Of a DNA stretch of 64,000 bases, positions 1 to 10,555 are shown one piece after another; the first letter of the stretch is position 1, and each line of letters begins with the position of its first letter. Source of the stretch: Palaemon carinicauda (lineage: Eukaryota; Arthropoda; Malacostraca; Decapoda; Palaemonidae); NCBI RefSeq assembly GCF_036898095.1, contig NC_090746.1, positions 50,249,596-50,313,595 of the forward strand. The letters run 5' to 3'. The position numbers and the translations under genes were made by a program. A model generated the notes under the pieces. That model did not search any database and had not been told where the DNA came from. It saw nothing but the letters and a program-made list of their open reading frames with translations.

Positions 1-62
1 GTGTTTCTTTTATGGGCCTTTTTGAAAAAACATGTTAAACTGTTTGATTACAGTTATAAGTA

Positions 63-64
<2 letters not shown>

Positions 65-132
<68 letters not shown>

Positions 133-135
133 GTG

Positions 136-225
<90 letters not shown>
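65..225. repeat. AT then TG dinucleotide microsatellite
   Basis: A run of alternating TA with a few GT interruptions to about 191 passes into about 17 uninterrupted TG units. Open frames across it on both strands only encode alternating Tyr/Ile or Cys/Val and are not genes. Confidence 0.97.
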
Positions 226-227
<2 letters not shown>

Positions 228-1195
228 ATTCTACCTCGCATGTGACTTTGACTATGAACTGGATCAATCCTGTTTTGGGTATTTCACGAGTTTGGAAATA
301 CTGTAGACTACGCATGTAAGAACATGACGAATACTGCTTAGAAACGGTAGAATGGCAATAAATGTAAATACTCACAATAGGCTAACTTTTACCAGTGAGA
401 GCAATGAGCAATACTAATATGAAATATGTAAAACATGAAGATGATATTTTGTTGTAGAAATGATAGTTGAAAAAAGGAATGAAATAAGAATAAAAGATAA
501 ATCTCGTCTTCTGTCAACTATTTCGTTTACTGTGTTAATGGGCAGAGATATTTTCTCTGTGATTATAAACACTGTGGCAACATAAAAAAAAACAGTAAAA
601 TAGACCTTATAAACTCATGAATAAGGACTGGAATTGAATGTGGCAACATAGAAAAAACAATAAAATAGATCTTACAAACTCATGAATAAGGACTGGAATT
701 GCAAGTATTTTTGAGTTGGTGATGAGGTTTGATGTGAATACTCTATAATAGACCTTATATAATCATGAACAAGGACTAGAACCGCAAGTATTTTTGGTTG
801 GTGGTAGATGACAGTCTCCCAATTTGTGGCGTCCATGGGGTATTGAGTAATACCTAAGGCAGGCAATGTCGCTATTGCCTAGAGAGAGTGGTGGGATTAT
901 TTCATGGTAATATAAAAAGATTAAAATAGCTATTACATATTCAGAAAATAAAGGCTAGAATCCCAAAAACTTTGTTGGTTGGCTGAAGACAGGAGAGGAA
1001 GGGACTAACATTAGGGAGAGGAGATTCTTTACTGAAATTTCCACAAGTGTGAACCTGTGTGATATACAACCATGCACTATACTCTTTCGTAGTTAAATAA
1101 AGAATATCATAATAATGACAACAATAATAATAAATATAAGGATAGTAGTAATGAAAATGACGTTATCCCGACATCACCCTGTGTACTACCAGGCA
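226..1195. other. Non-coding DNA with a degenerate tandem repeat
   Basis: No gene is visible. Between about 572 and 980 a roughly 67-90 bp block recurs in degenerate form. The shared core reads like actcatgaataaggactgg, followed by an aagtatttttg-ttgg segment, and is clearest at 618-636 and 678-700, weaker near 757 and 940. The rest is AT-rich, unassigned sequence, plausibly upstream TAF2 intron. Confidence 0.6.
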
Positions 1196-1334
1196 TGATT
1201 TGACGTGTATTGACATCAACAGAGGTAGGGGTTTAGGAGTTTATCCTAGAGCTTCTGCAGCGTGGGGCCAAGTTTGGTCCTTCACCTGGTTCCTCCAAGG
1301 TAAAAGTCTTGTCTCCTGTTGAAGCTCTAGCTGT

Positions 1335-4300
1335 TTGCGAGGCCTATTTCTCACTTTCTCCTGCTTGCTAATTCTGCGCACCGATGAGACCAGCGCGCCC
1401 GCTCGCCTCCCCAACAATGACCTTCTGCTGACGAGGAGACCTCACGCAATCCTTGGATCTCTTTGTCCTCTATGTGCGCCCAGACCTTTGTCCTCACCCT
1501 CCATCAGGCAGCACTCCAGTTCGCAAGATTGACAATTTTCTCGCTTTTCTCCTGCTTGTGATCGTCACTGCCCAGCTGAACACTTGCCTTCTTCCCGCTG
1601 TTCTCTGGTATGCGATCACGTGTCACTTCGTGATCGCTGTTCTCCACCAGCTCGCCATCAGTGCATAGTCTTCCAACGCGCAGTTCACAATCTCGCCCTT
1701 CTAGATGATCTGTCCAGCACTCTCTGGCATGCTACTCTTCATCTTGTTGTTCACCTGGACACTACTCGCCATCTTACCGTATGCCAGTGCGACACTCTCC
1801 TGCTCGCCACTCGTTTACGCGTTATTCACCTGTTTGCCGATCTCCAGCTCCCCACTTGCTTGAATATCACTCACTGGCTTGCAACTTACCTAAACATCAC
1901 TTACCGGCTCGTCACTTGCCTAAACATCACTCACCAGCTCGCTGCTTGCCTAGAAAAAATTGCTTAAATGTTGTGCTACTACATGTACTCTCCTGCACAT
2001 TGCTCACCAGTTCTTTACTCTCCTGCGTGTCACTCGCCAACGCGTCACCCTCCTGTACATCGAAGCTTTCCTGTTTGCCGCTCGCCCACTCACCACTCAC
2101 CTGCACTTCATCGTCACTCATTAGCCTGTTGGAGGTGTCCAAGACCTTCCCTGCCCTCTCCACCGCGCTCATCTTCTCCCGCGTGTGTGTTGCGTGCAGC
2201 CACACTTGAAAATTGATGTTTCCGCGCACAATCTTCAGTCTTTCCCTCGCATTTCACATGCTCCCACGAGCACTTCTTGTGCTTCTGTGAGCAAGGAATG
2301 GCCAGCAACCCAACAGCGCAGCAGTGAAGTAGCAGTAGCCCAGGAGCAACCTTTACAGCGTGTAAAGTCGCCAGTAAGAGGCGGACGGCCCATTCCCTTT
2401 TCCGAAGTGTTCAGGGAACCACCAAACAAGTTCCCTGGTGTTCCCATCTCCAGATTGCACCAAGAAGATCACCCAGGAGGTACAGTACTTGAGATGCCTG
2501 TGTGGATTCATCAAGGTAGACAACCTTCTCCCCCTCAGTTCCAGGTATGGAGGCAGCGTTCCCTAAGTAGGCGATCACCATTTCCAGGCCTCCCCAAGAA
2601 CACAGATCTGTCGGCTGTGAAGAAACAACCATCTTGGTTTGACACTCTTGAGGAAAGCTGTCAGGTAGGCAGTGGTTGACACTACCCAAGCACAACTGCC
2701 CAGCAGAAGTAGCAGTGGTTTCTAAACGGAGGATTTCTCTAGAGAAATCGGTTTCATTCTCCTCATCTTCTGTCTTCCCAACGGAGCCTAAGAGGAGACC
2801 TGTTTCTAGCAGGGCCCCAGAGGCCCCCATGATTCTCCCGCCCATCGGAAGACCACGTGGAGCTACAAGCTGGGCTCATGGGATTCAGCAGGATTACTTT
2901 CGCCAGAAGATTGCACCAGTCCTGACGACAAAACAGAAAAGGAGGTTGCCGAAACTGACTCCTTCTCACGCCGACCTTCACTATCCTCACTCGAGTAGGG
3001 GCATAGGATCTCTGCGAGAGATATCTCTCATGCCTATCGAAGTTGTGCCACCGGAGCCATGACTCATCTCCAGACCACCATCTGAGGACGAGGAACCTCC
3101 AGCAAGAGAGGTTCAGACCTCTATGGGACGACAGGCACCTTCCAGACCTTCTGTGCTGAAAGAATACCTGCTGTCTTGCAGAGAGTATAAGGGTGCTAAG
3201 ATGGTTCCCAAGAACTCAAAGGCTTGAGCATCTCTCCTGCAATAGAAAGCTAGGAGATCTCCAGTGGCAAGAGTGTCATGTGACATCCCTAGAGTTAACG
3301 ACCTCGACCCACGCCAGACTCCTATGGGTGAGAGCTTGGAGGAGGATGATGATTTGGATTTGGAAGATGTCTATCTCCTGAGAGCTGTTGGTCCGAAGTT
3401 TCATTCGGAATCTGAGTGAAGGGAGTCCAGAATACGCCTTCTGGCAAGTCCTAGCCGGCATGAGGGCCATCAATGGGTTGGCTAACCCTGAGACAGAACC
3501 TCAGGAAGGCAAGGATACTGTCTTGGACAAAGTATATGGTACCCAATGACCACCTAAGACCAGTACAGCCTTGCCCTGGCCAAAGGGTTTGACAGGAGCC
3601 AGAAAGAAGGAGTTTTTGCGCCAATCATTAGCTCCTCTAACTCGCTTTTGAGTAGGCTTGTCCTCTAAACTCCTCCCGCCACCTCTCTTCATCCATCAGA
3701 GGAGATACTATGAGATCACGGAAGAGGCCCCTCCAGCTTTACCTCTAGATCCATCTGTAGAGGCCCTCTTGAGAGGCATCCCTATCGAGAGGTTTTCTGG
3801 GCTCTCAGCCTCTTGAGATCCTAAACATGGAGAAGGTGGTGAGGTATGCCATGCAGATTTTTTCGTGGCTTGATCTGTGGTTGGAGTTAGTGGGCCACCT
3901 TGTTAGAACCAATGATTGGTCCAAGAAATCTACAAGGAGGCCTATGGAGACCTTTCTCTTATCGGGCACTCGCAACTCAGAATTCCTCTCACCAGGTTGT
4001 CAACCTGTGGGCGAATGCGATTCTCAAGAGGCGAGATGTCGTGATAGAAAGGTTCCACAGATAGGCTCCCAAGGCTGAGATTACTAGGCTCAGAAACTCC
4101 ACCTTTGATGGCACAGCCCTGTTCAAGCCGGAAGAGGTCGAAGGAGTGGCTGAATGATTGGAAAATCAACCGACTCCCTTCTTGACAGGGCCTTTACATC
4201 CAGGGTTTATGAGAAGGCTCCACCATCTCCCAGAAAACAGCTGCAATCCAGCAAACCCTTGAACAGTAGGACAGTAGAGTCCTCTGAAAAGGTGTCAATT

Positions 4301-4390
4301 CAGCCCTTTACTGCCAAAGATCCAAAAGGCTCCAAACCATCCATAGGAGGGAAAAGTGGTAAGGGAAGTAGCAGAGGCCGCTCCTGCTAA
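1335..4390 (+). pseudogene. DIRS copy A gag remnant
   Basis: A series of short plus-strand frames is colinear with copy B gag. The first part (about 1335-2200) is the degenerate Ser-Pro/Arg/His-rich low-complexity tract. The best conserved block is at 3827-3970, with motifs such as SWLDLW and LLSGTRNSEFL that also occur in copies B and C. The Lys/Ser/Gly-rich basic tail lies at 4200-4390. The N-terminal Cys cluster is missing. Multiple stops and frame changes make it non-functional. DIRS gag is presumed to package element RNA; that role is inferred from position. Confidence 0.75.
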
Positions 4391-4439
4391 GGGGGCAATC
4401 CTCTTATCTGCCCACCAGTGGAGGGATGCCTGCAACGCT

Positions 4440-5420
4440 GCGGGCAGAGGTGGCTGCAGCATGGAGCTGATCTTTGGACAGTCTCTGTGATTTGTTCAGG
4501 GTATTGTGTCCGTTCACTCGATCTCTCCCTCCACTAACTTGGGATCCAGTTCCATCAAGCTCTTACGCTAAGGGATCTACAAAAGAGCTGGCCCTCCGGG
4601 CCGAAGTCCAGACCATGTTGGAAAAGGGTGCTCTCCAAGAGGTTCTCTACTACTCACCAGGCTTCTTCAGTCGACTCTTTCTTATGAAAAAAGCATCTAG
4701 AGGCAGGAGACCAGTCATAGATCTCTCGCCTCTGAACAAGTTTGTCCTTTAGATTTCATTCAGGATGGAGATAGCAGACAGGGTCATAAGGCCAAAGGAC
4801 TTCATGTGCACACTGGATCTCAAAGACATACCTGTACTTCCATATCCCAATCCATCTGTCTTCAAGGAAGTATCTCCTGGTCATACACGAGAACAGGAAA
4901 TACCAGTTTGAGGTGCTGTGCTATGGCCTTTCCACAGCATCCCAGGTCTTTACAAAAATGTTTGCCTTAGTGTCATCTTGGGCTCACAGGATCAGTATTA
5001 GTCTCTTAAGATACCTCGACGCCTGGCTGATTCCAGCAAACTCAGCGGCGACCCTTCTGCACCGAGACAGACCACTCACGTTTGTCAAGATCTGGGGATC
5101 CTGGTAAATGTCGAGAAATCATCCCTGCTTCCTTCTCTAAGACTGGTATACCTGAGTATGATCATAAACACCTGATTACAGAAAGTTTTTCCATCAGATG
5201 ACAGAGTACACAGACTGCTTCCTCAGACAAGAAGAGCTTCCAGCCCAACAGGGGCTGTCTCTCTTAGGTCACCTAACATCACTGGTGTCTCTCCAGATAC
5301 GTTAGTTCCTATAGGACAGGAGCAACAGACGGATCTTCAGTGGTGGGTGACGAAAGAGAACCTCTGCAGAGGGACAGACCTTGTCCCTCCCCTGAAATTG
5401 ATGCTCTACACAGATGGATC
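4440..5420 (+). pseudogene. DIRS copy A reverse transcriptase remnant
   Basis: The segment starting near 4474 carries the conserved N-terminal motifs PGFFSRLF and RPVIDLSPLNKF. It continues in shifted frames through FMCTLDLKD (4800-4830) and the catalytic box region at 5010-5035. That box reads YLDAW where copy B has YLDDW, so the second catalytic aspartate is lost as well as the frame. The order and motifs are those of DIRS-order reverse transcriptases. RNase H follows and is split by the LINE at 5511. Confidence 0.85.
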
Positions 5421-5507
5421 AAAAGAAGGGTCTAAGGGGCCTACATGCTGCACCACACGGCTTCAGGGCTATGGTCTGAGTCCAAAAGGTACCAGTACAT
5501 AAATTTC

Positions 5508-5510
<3 letters not shown>

Positions 5511-5549
<39 letters not shown>

Positions 5550-7260
5550 GCTAAGCTACAACCATAGTTGGAAAAGTAAGATGCTATAAGTCCAAGGGCT
5601 CCAACAGGGAAAAAGAACCTAGTGAGGAAAGGAAATAAGGAAATATATAAGCAATATGAGAAATAACTATTGATGAAATATTTTAAAAACAGTAAGAACA
5701 TCAAAACAGAAATTTCATATATAAACTATAAAAAGACTTATGTCCGTCTGTTCAACATGAAAACATTTGCTGCAAGTTTGAACTTTTGAAGTTCTACCGA
5801 TTCAACTACCCAATTAGGAAGATCATTCCACAACTTGGTCATAGCTGGAATAAAACTTCTAGAATACTGTGTAGTATTGAGCCTCATGATGGAGAATGCC
5901 TGACTATTAGAATTATCTGCAAGCCTAGTATTATGAACAGGATGGAACTGTCCAGGAAGATCTGAATATAAAGGATGATCAGAATTATGAAAAATCTTAT
6001 GCAACGTGCATAACAAACTAATTGAACGACGGTGCCAGAGATTAATATCTAAATCAGGAATAAGAAATTTAACAGACCGTAAGTTCCTGTCCACCAAATT
6101 AAGATGAGAATCAGCAGCTGAAGACCAGACAGGAGAACAATACTCAAAATAAGGTAGAATGAAGAAATTAAAACACTTCTTCAGAATAGATTGATCACCA
6201 AAAATCTTAAAATACTTAAGCAACTAGCCAATTTTTTGTGTAATTGAAGAAAATACAGACCTAATGTGTTTCTCAAAAATAAATTCGCTGCGAGAATCGC
6301 ACCTAATATTTTAAAAGAGTTGTACGGAGTTAAGGAAACATTATCAATGCTGAGATGTGGAGGTTAAGGAGCCACTGTCCTCGATCTACCTACACTCATA
6401 CTTTGAGTTTTGTTAGGATTCAACTTCATGCCCCATAATTTGCACCATGCACAAATTTTAGCTAGATCTCTATTAAAAAGGATTCAGCAACCCCAAATCT
6501 ACATTCAGAAGATGGAATTGATACAAAGAGTAGCATCATCTGCATATGCAACAAGCTTGTTTTCTAGGCCAAACCACATGTCATGTGTAGAAAGTAATGG
6601 GTTAAGAACACTACCCTGAGGAACACCAGATATCACATTCCTATACTCACTATGATCCCCATCAACAACTCTTTGTGATCTATTACTTAGAAATTCAATA
6701 ATGATGCTCTGAAATGACCCACCCACTCCCAAGTGTTTTGAGTTTTAAAACAAGGACCTCATGATCAACATGGTCATAGGCAGCACTAAAATCAAGGCCA
6801 ATCATACAAACTTCCTGACCACTGCATTGGAGATTGTAAGAAGGGCATCACATGCTCTAAGACCTTTACGAAAACCAAATTGCAGACTAGGAAACAGATG
6901 ATTACCTTCATCAAACTTATTGAGATGTTTTGCTAAAAGATGTTCAGAATCTGTAGATAATATGGGAGATATGGAAATTGGGCGGTAATCAGTTAGACTT
7001 GAGCTACCACAAACACATTTACTTAGTTAAGTAACATTACCCATTCTCCAACAAGTGCTAAAAGCTCCTCTTCTTACTAACTTGTGCAAAATAACAGATA
7101 ACTTTGGAGCTAAGAAATCTCGAGTCTATAAAAAACAAAGGAATAATACCATTTGGGTCTACATTTTCATAAGCATCAAGGTCTATCAAGAGAGTTTTAA
7201 TTTCATGAGATTGAAAAGCTAAACTAGTTAGTGTAGCCTTTAGAAAACAAGAATGAGGAA
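5511..7260 (-). mobile_element. Non-LTR retrotransposon (LINE), 5'-truncated, inserted in DIRS copy A
   Basis: The minus strand carries LINE reverse transcriptase pieces running from 7250 down to 5738, followed by a short 3' region. It ends in an uninterrupted TAA repeat (TTA on the plus strand, 5511-5549), which is a typical simple-repeat tail of some non-LTR clades. Left of 5510 and right of about 7260 the sequence rejoins DIRS RNase H colinearly with copy B 35220-35265, which defines the insertion. The 5' end of the LINE is missing. The clade is uncertain; the tail and the lack of a visible RNase H fit several Jockey/CR1/I-group lineages. Confidence 0.8.
5738..7250 (-). pseudogene. LINE reverse transcriptase, broken
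   Basis: Read from high to low coordinates, the fragment near 7140-7180 has the DPNGI motif typical of the start of non-LTR reverse transcriptase. The fragment at 6505-6732 has SGVPQGSVL followed by the catalytic YADDATL. The 161-residue fragment at 5738-6223 has the C-terminal ILPYFEYCSPVW and SRSFIPAMTKLWNDLP motifs found after the polymerase core of many LINE ORF2 proteins. The pieces lie in different frames with stops and deletions between them, so the copy is inactive. The endonuclease is absent because of 5' truncation. Confidence 0.85.
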
Positions 7261-7261
7261 G

Positions 7262-7690
7262 ATCAAGGGCAGCTTTTCTAGCCCTCCAACAGTTCCTGGC
7301 AGCGGGCTCCTCTGTGGTGTTGATGAGCGACAACATCACAGTAGTGGCTTACTTAAACAAACAAGGCGGTACCTTTTCGCAGCCCATATGTCATCTAGCA
7401 GTGGAGATGCTAAGATGGATGGAAGAAGATTTAGTGTCCCTATGAGCTCGCTTCATTCCGGGCAAAAGGAATGTGCTTGCAGACAATCTGAGCAGAGTGG
7501 CTCAGATAGTGAGCTCCGAATGGTCTTTGAATCATTTGATAGCCAACAAAGTCCTAACTTTCTAGGGTTCCCCGACTGTGAACCTGTTTGCAACGTCCCT
7601 GAACTTCAGGCTCCCGCTCTACTACTCCCCAGTCTTGGACCCTTAGGCTCTCTGGTAAGATGCATTCCAACAATGGTGGAATAACATCGT
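7262..7690 (+). pseudogene. DIRS copy A RNase H, downstream half
   Basis: In one frame this segment reads through the motifs TVVAYLNKQGG, FIPGKRNVLADNLSR and NLFATSLNF, matching RNase H of copy B (35265-35680) and the ADNLSR element shared by DIRS RNase H domains. The upstream half of the domain lies left of the LINE at about 5380-5508. Stops occur in the LTF-GSPT region and after. The LINE insertion alone separates the catalytic residues of the domain. Confidence 0.8.
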
Positions 7691-7794
7691 GTACGTCTTT
7701 CTCCCGTTCTGTCTGATGCGAAGGGTGCTCAACAAGGCCAGAGCATCTAACAACCTATGACGATTATAGCTCCACTATGGCATCTTGCAGAGTG

Positions 7795-8870
7795 GTTTCT
7801 GGACCTTCTGCAGCTCCTAACAGAGCTTCCAAGAGAACTCCCACCACAACAAGATCTACACTACTCAGACAACCACACTCAAACAACTACCTCAAAGCTT
7901 CTTTTCATCTTCATGCCTGAGGACTATCCAGCATCTCGAGGCTTTTCTCATCAAGTTGCGAGAAGATATGGATACCTGAGAAGATCCTCGGCAGGCTAGG
8001 TGGACTGTCTTCTGTGGTTGGTGTCGTGGAAGGGGTATCTCTCCCCTCGATGACACTATTCCAGCAATAGCAGAGTTCCTTGTATACCTTTGGGAGGAAA
8101 AGCTCCTCTCGGTCTCGGCGGTGAAAGGCTACCGCTCAGCCTTAAGCATGGTCTTTACACTGAAAGGAGTTGATCTATTCTCTTTGATGGAATTATCTCT
8201 CTTCATACAAAGTTATGAGCTCACCTGCCCTCAGTCAGAAGTTAGACCTCCTCCTTGAAACATGGTTCGCGTCCTTTGGTCCCTTAAGGGTGCTCCCTAC
8301 GAACCATTACGCCAGTCAACAGATCACCACCTCACTTTGAAGATGGTGTTCCTACCCGCATTGTATTCGGCCAAGAGAGTTAGTGAACTTCATGGTCTAT
8401 CTTACGATGTCCCCCATTCTAGGGGATGGAGGAGGTGACACTCGGCTTCGTCCCTGAGTTTATTGCTAAGACTTAAAATCCAGGCGTAGCGGATCCTAGA
8501 TTCAGGCCCTTTCGGATTGGTAGTCTTCGTTCTGTAACCGATGATCCAGATAAACTGTTACTGTACCCAGTGAGGAGTTTGAGGTATTACTTTGGACGTA
8601 CTAAAGCAGCTCACCCCGAGTGTCAGCAGTCTTTGTTAATATGGGGAAGGGCAAGAGGAGGGTCACAAAGATCACCATATCAGCGGGAATTTGCAGGATC
8701 ATTGACCATGCAGTGAATCCAGACCTTCCTGGTCATCGACCTAGAGCTCATGACATCAGCGGCATAAGCACGTCCCTGGTATTTCAACTTAACTACTTTG
8801 TGGCGCAGGTACTACAGTGGGGTGTGTGGAAGCATTAGACGACCTTCACCCCCCACTAACTGCAAGACGT
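7795..8870 (+). pseudogene. DIRS copy A tyrosine recombinase remnant
   Basis: The N-terminal part carries FCGWCRGRGISPLD, SAVKGYRSALS and the ELTCPQSEVRPPP segment shared with copies B and C. The catalytic part begins with SAKRVSELHGLSYD, holding the first active-site Arg. Frames then decay, with the HxxR region near 8745 and the Trp/Tyr end near 8815-8860 only partly readable. An in-frame TGA replaces a Trp codon near 8258, at the same place as in copy B. Tyrosine recombinases replace DDE integrase in the DIRS order. Confidence 0.85.
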
Positions 8871-9420
8871 GACCTAAAGCAGCATAAACATGGAGACATT
8901 CACCATAGGTTCTGTGGTGGCTGCATAAGTGGTTTAGAATGCCTTAGGCTCCTTGGTGGACAAGTAACAGATGGTTGAGGGGATAGCTTATTCAGGATTA
9001 GTCTGGGGTGAATATGTAAGAATGACTGGCTTTTTCTTTCTTTTATCTTCCCCTCTTTTAGGAAACAGCACCGTGGGTCCTGTGAATGCTTGCCTCACCT
9101 ATCTGCTGCTAATAACCATTTCCCTTGTGTAACCTAGCATAGATTTCATCCCTGATACTCCCCACGATGTGGGTATTGGGAAACGTCTATGTTTGATATC
9201 AACATTCATATTTAGTTCGGAATAGTCTTACCTACACAGCCCACATTGCTAGTTTATTACAAGCGCACAGATTGTTCAGGCTGCTATTCTTGCATTGCAC
9301 AAAATTTTAAGCCAGGTGTCAGGGTTTTTCTCGGTTGCATGCCTAGCCTGTACGTGAAAACCCCTGGTTAATGGCTAAGACAGTGGTCGGACTTCCACCC
9401 TCCTAATGGGTGAGTCATCC

Positions 9421-9520
9421 CTAATAAATAGTGTAAGGTTTGTAGAGTGTTGGAACAAATAACAAATTTTATAAGCAATTTGTATTTTTCCTAACAATAT
9501 AAAACTGTAGCTATTTATAC
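9421..9520 (+). repeat. DIRS copy A internal complementary region
   Basis: The segment joins the reverse complement of the expected left end (around tggaacaaat, complementary to the tgttccg ends of copies B and C) to the reverse complement of this copy's own right end. The pair aatttgtatttttcctaac versus the terminal gttaggaaa-type sequence at 9750-9765 is easiest to see. In DIRS elements this region is thought to template closure of a circular intermediate. Confidence 0.75.
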
Positions 9521-9587
9521 AAATTGTCCGGCCATCACCTGTCCCCCATAAGTCCTGCCTGCAATCAAAAGTGACTCTGATTCACCG

Positions 9588-9778
9588 ATGTTTGAGTGAG
9601 AGGAGTAGCCGGCAACCCCTTGCTACCCCTCACTACCCCCACTAAGTAGCGGTATGGGTAGTTGCCTCCTTGCTTAAAAGTCTTAATGGCTAGTCTTCCA
9701 GCTTCACCATAAGATAATCCCTATTAAATAGCTACAGTTTTGTATCATTAGGAAAGATACAAATTACTTAAAAATTTG
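9588..9778 (+). repeat. DIRS copy A right inverted terminal repeat
   Basis: The order of short blocks (tgagtgagaggagtagc, cactaagtagcggt, ttaaaagtcttaatggct, ccctattaaatagcta) is the degenerate counterpart of the right ends of copies B (48339-48551) and C (29285-29450). It ends at about 9778, next to AT-rich intron sequence. Confidence 0.75.
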
Positions 9779-10381
9779 TCATTTTACCTTCTTTTCGTAG
9801 GAAGATATGCTAGTGTGTTTGTTGTTATCAGGAAGTGTTAATATTGTAAAAACAAATTCAAAACTTTCATCTTGAGAACTCAACAGTAATATACCCAGGA
9901 TGACTTCATTCTTAAAAAGAATACTGATCTTGCTCATAATTTTTATTTTTATTTTCTAAGGTATACTGTAATCAAATTCATCATTCCTTATGACCTTATA
10001 GCTTGGTTTCATAGAGCTTCAACTAGTGAAGAGGCTAGCTACATTAGTATCCCTATTTTGCCAATTAATCATTATAGTAATGTCTAGTCAGGGATTTCTC
10101 TGATTCCATTTTAATTTTTTTTTTATTTCTTGGTTTTGACGATTAGTTAATGAAGTGCAGGTAATTAAGGATTGCTTTAATAAACAATGACTAGTAAAAA
10201 CATGTTTTATATAATGTTTTGAGTACACCTTTATGTCTAAAAGGTTTCATTTTACATTGAATTTGTTATATCAGGTGAGATTTTCACTAGATTTTTCATA
10301 ATGAAATTTTTAACTAGTTATTGGATCCCATGTCCAAATAAATGAGGTTCTAAATTTCTAAAATTTATTTTTTCTTTCAAG
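9779..10381 (+). other. Intron sequence before the first visible TAF2 exon
   Basis: AT-rich DNA with no gene. It ends in a pyrimidine-rich tract (tttttctttcaag) whose AG at 10380-10381 is the acceptor of the exon at 10382. Confidence 0.8.
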
Positions 10382-10555
10382 GTTCGATGTAGAGCAGCTC
10401 ATTGTCTAACTCAGGTTGCTAATGCTATGGTAGCCAACTGGAATGGTCCTCCAGCCATGATGGTTTTATTTCGTAAAATGTTTGGCTCTTTTTCTTGCCC
10501 AAATATAATCCGACAGCATGACTTCACCAACCTCCAAAATTACTATATACTGAAG
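10382..10555 (+). CDS. TAF2: TAF2 exon (TFIID subunit 2), internal
   Basis: TAF2 is a core TFIID subunit with an aminopeptidase-like fold that contacts promoter DNA around the initiator in the nucleus. This 58-codon exon has acceptor AG at 10380-10381 and donor GT at 10556, and both ends fall on codon boundaries. The product includes AMVANWNGPPAM and FSCPNIIRQHDFTNLQNYY. I recognise these as the conserved TAF2 stretch (small-Trp-x-GPPAM, CPNI, FxNxQxYY) in the C-terminal half of the aminopeptidase-like/HEAT-like region. It splices in frame to the exon at 12834. No stop or frameshift is present, which contrasts with the surrounding dead elements. Identification is from motif memory, not a database search. 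Confidence 0.9.

Larger units (their letters stand above)
1200..9778 (+). mobile_element. DIRS-type retrotransposon copy A, 5'-truncated and interrupted
   Basis: The order is gag remnant, reverse transcriptase, RNase H, tyrosine recombinase, internal complementary region and right inverted terminal repeat, colinear with the better copy B at 30041-48551. No left terminal repeat is seen. Homology fades in at about 1200-1340, inside the Ser/Pro/Arg-rich part of gag, so the element is 5'-truncated or its left end has decayed. A minus-strand LINE interrupts the RNase H segment. Every reading frame carries stops, so the copy is dead. The left boundary is soft (about 100 bp); the right end is placed by comparison with copies B and C. 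Confidence 0.85.
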
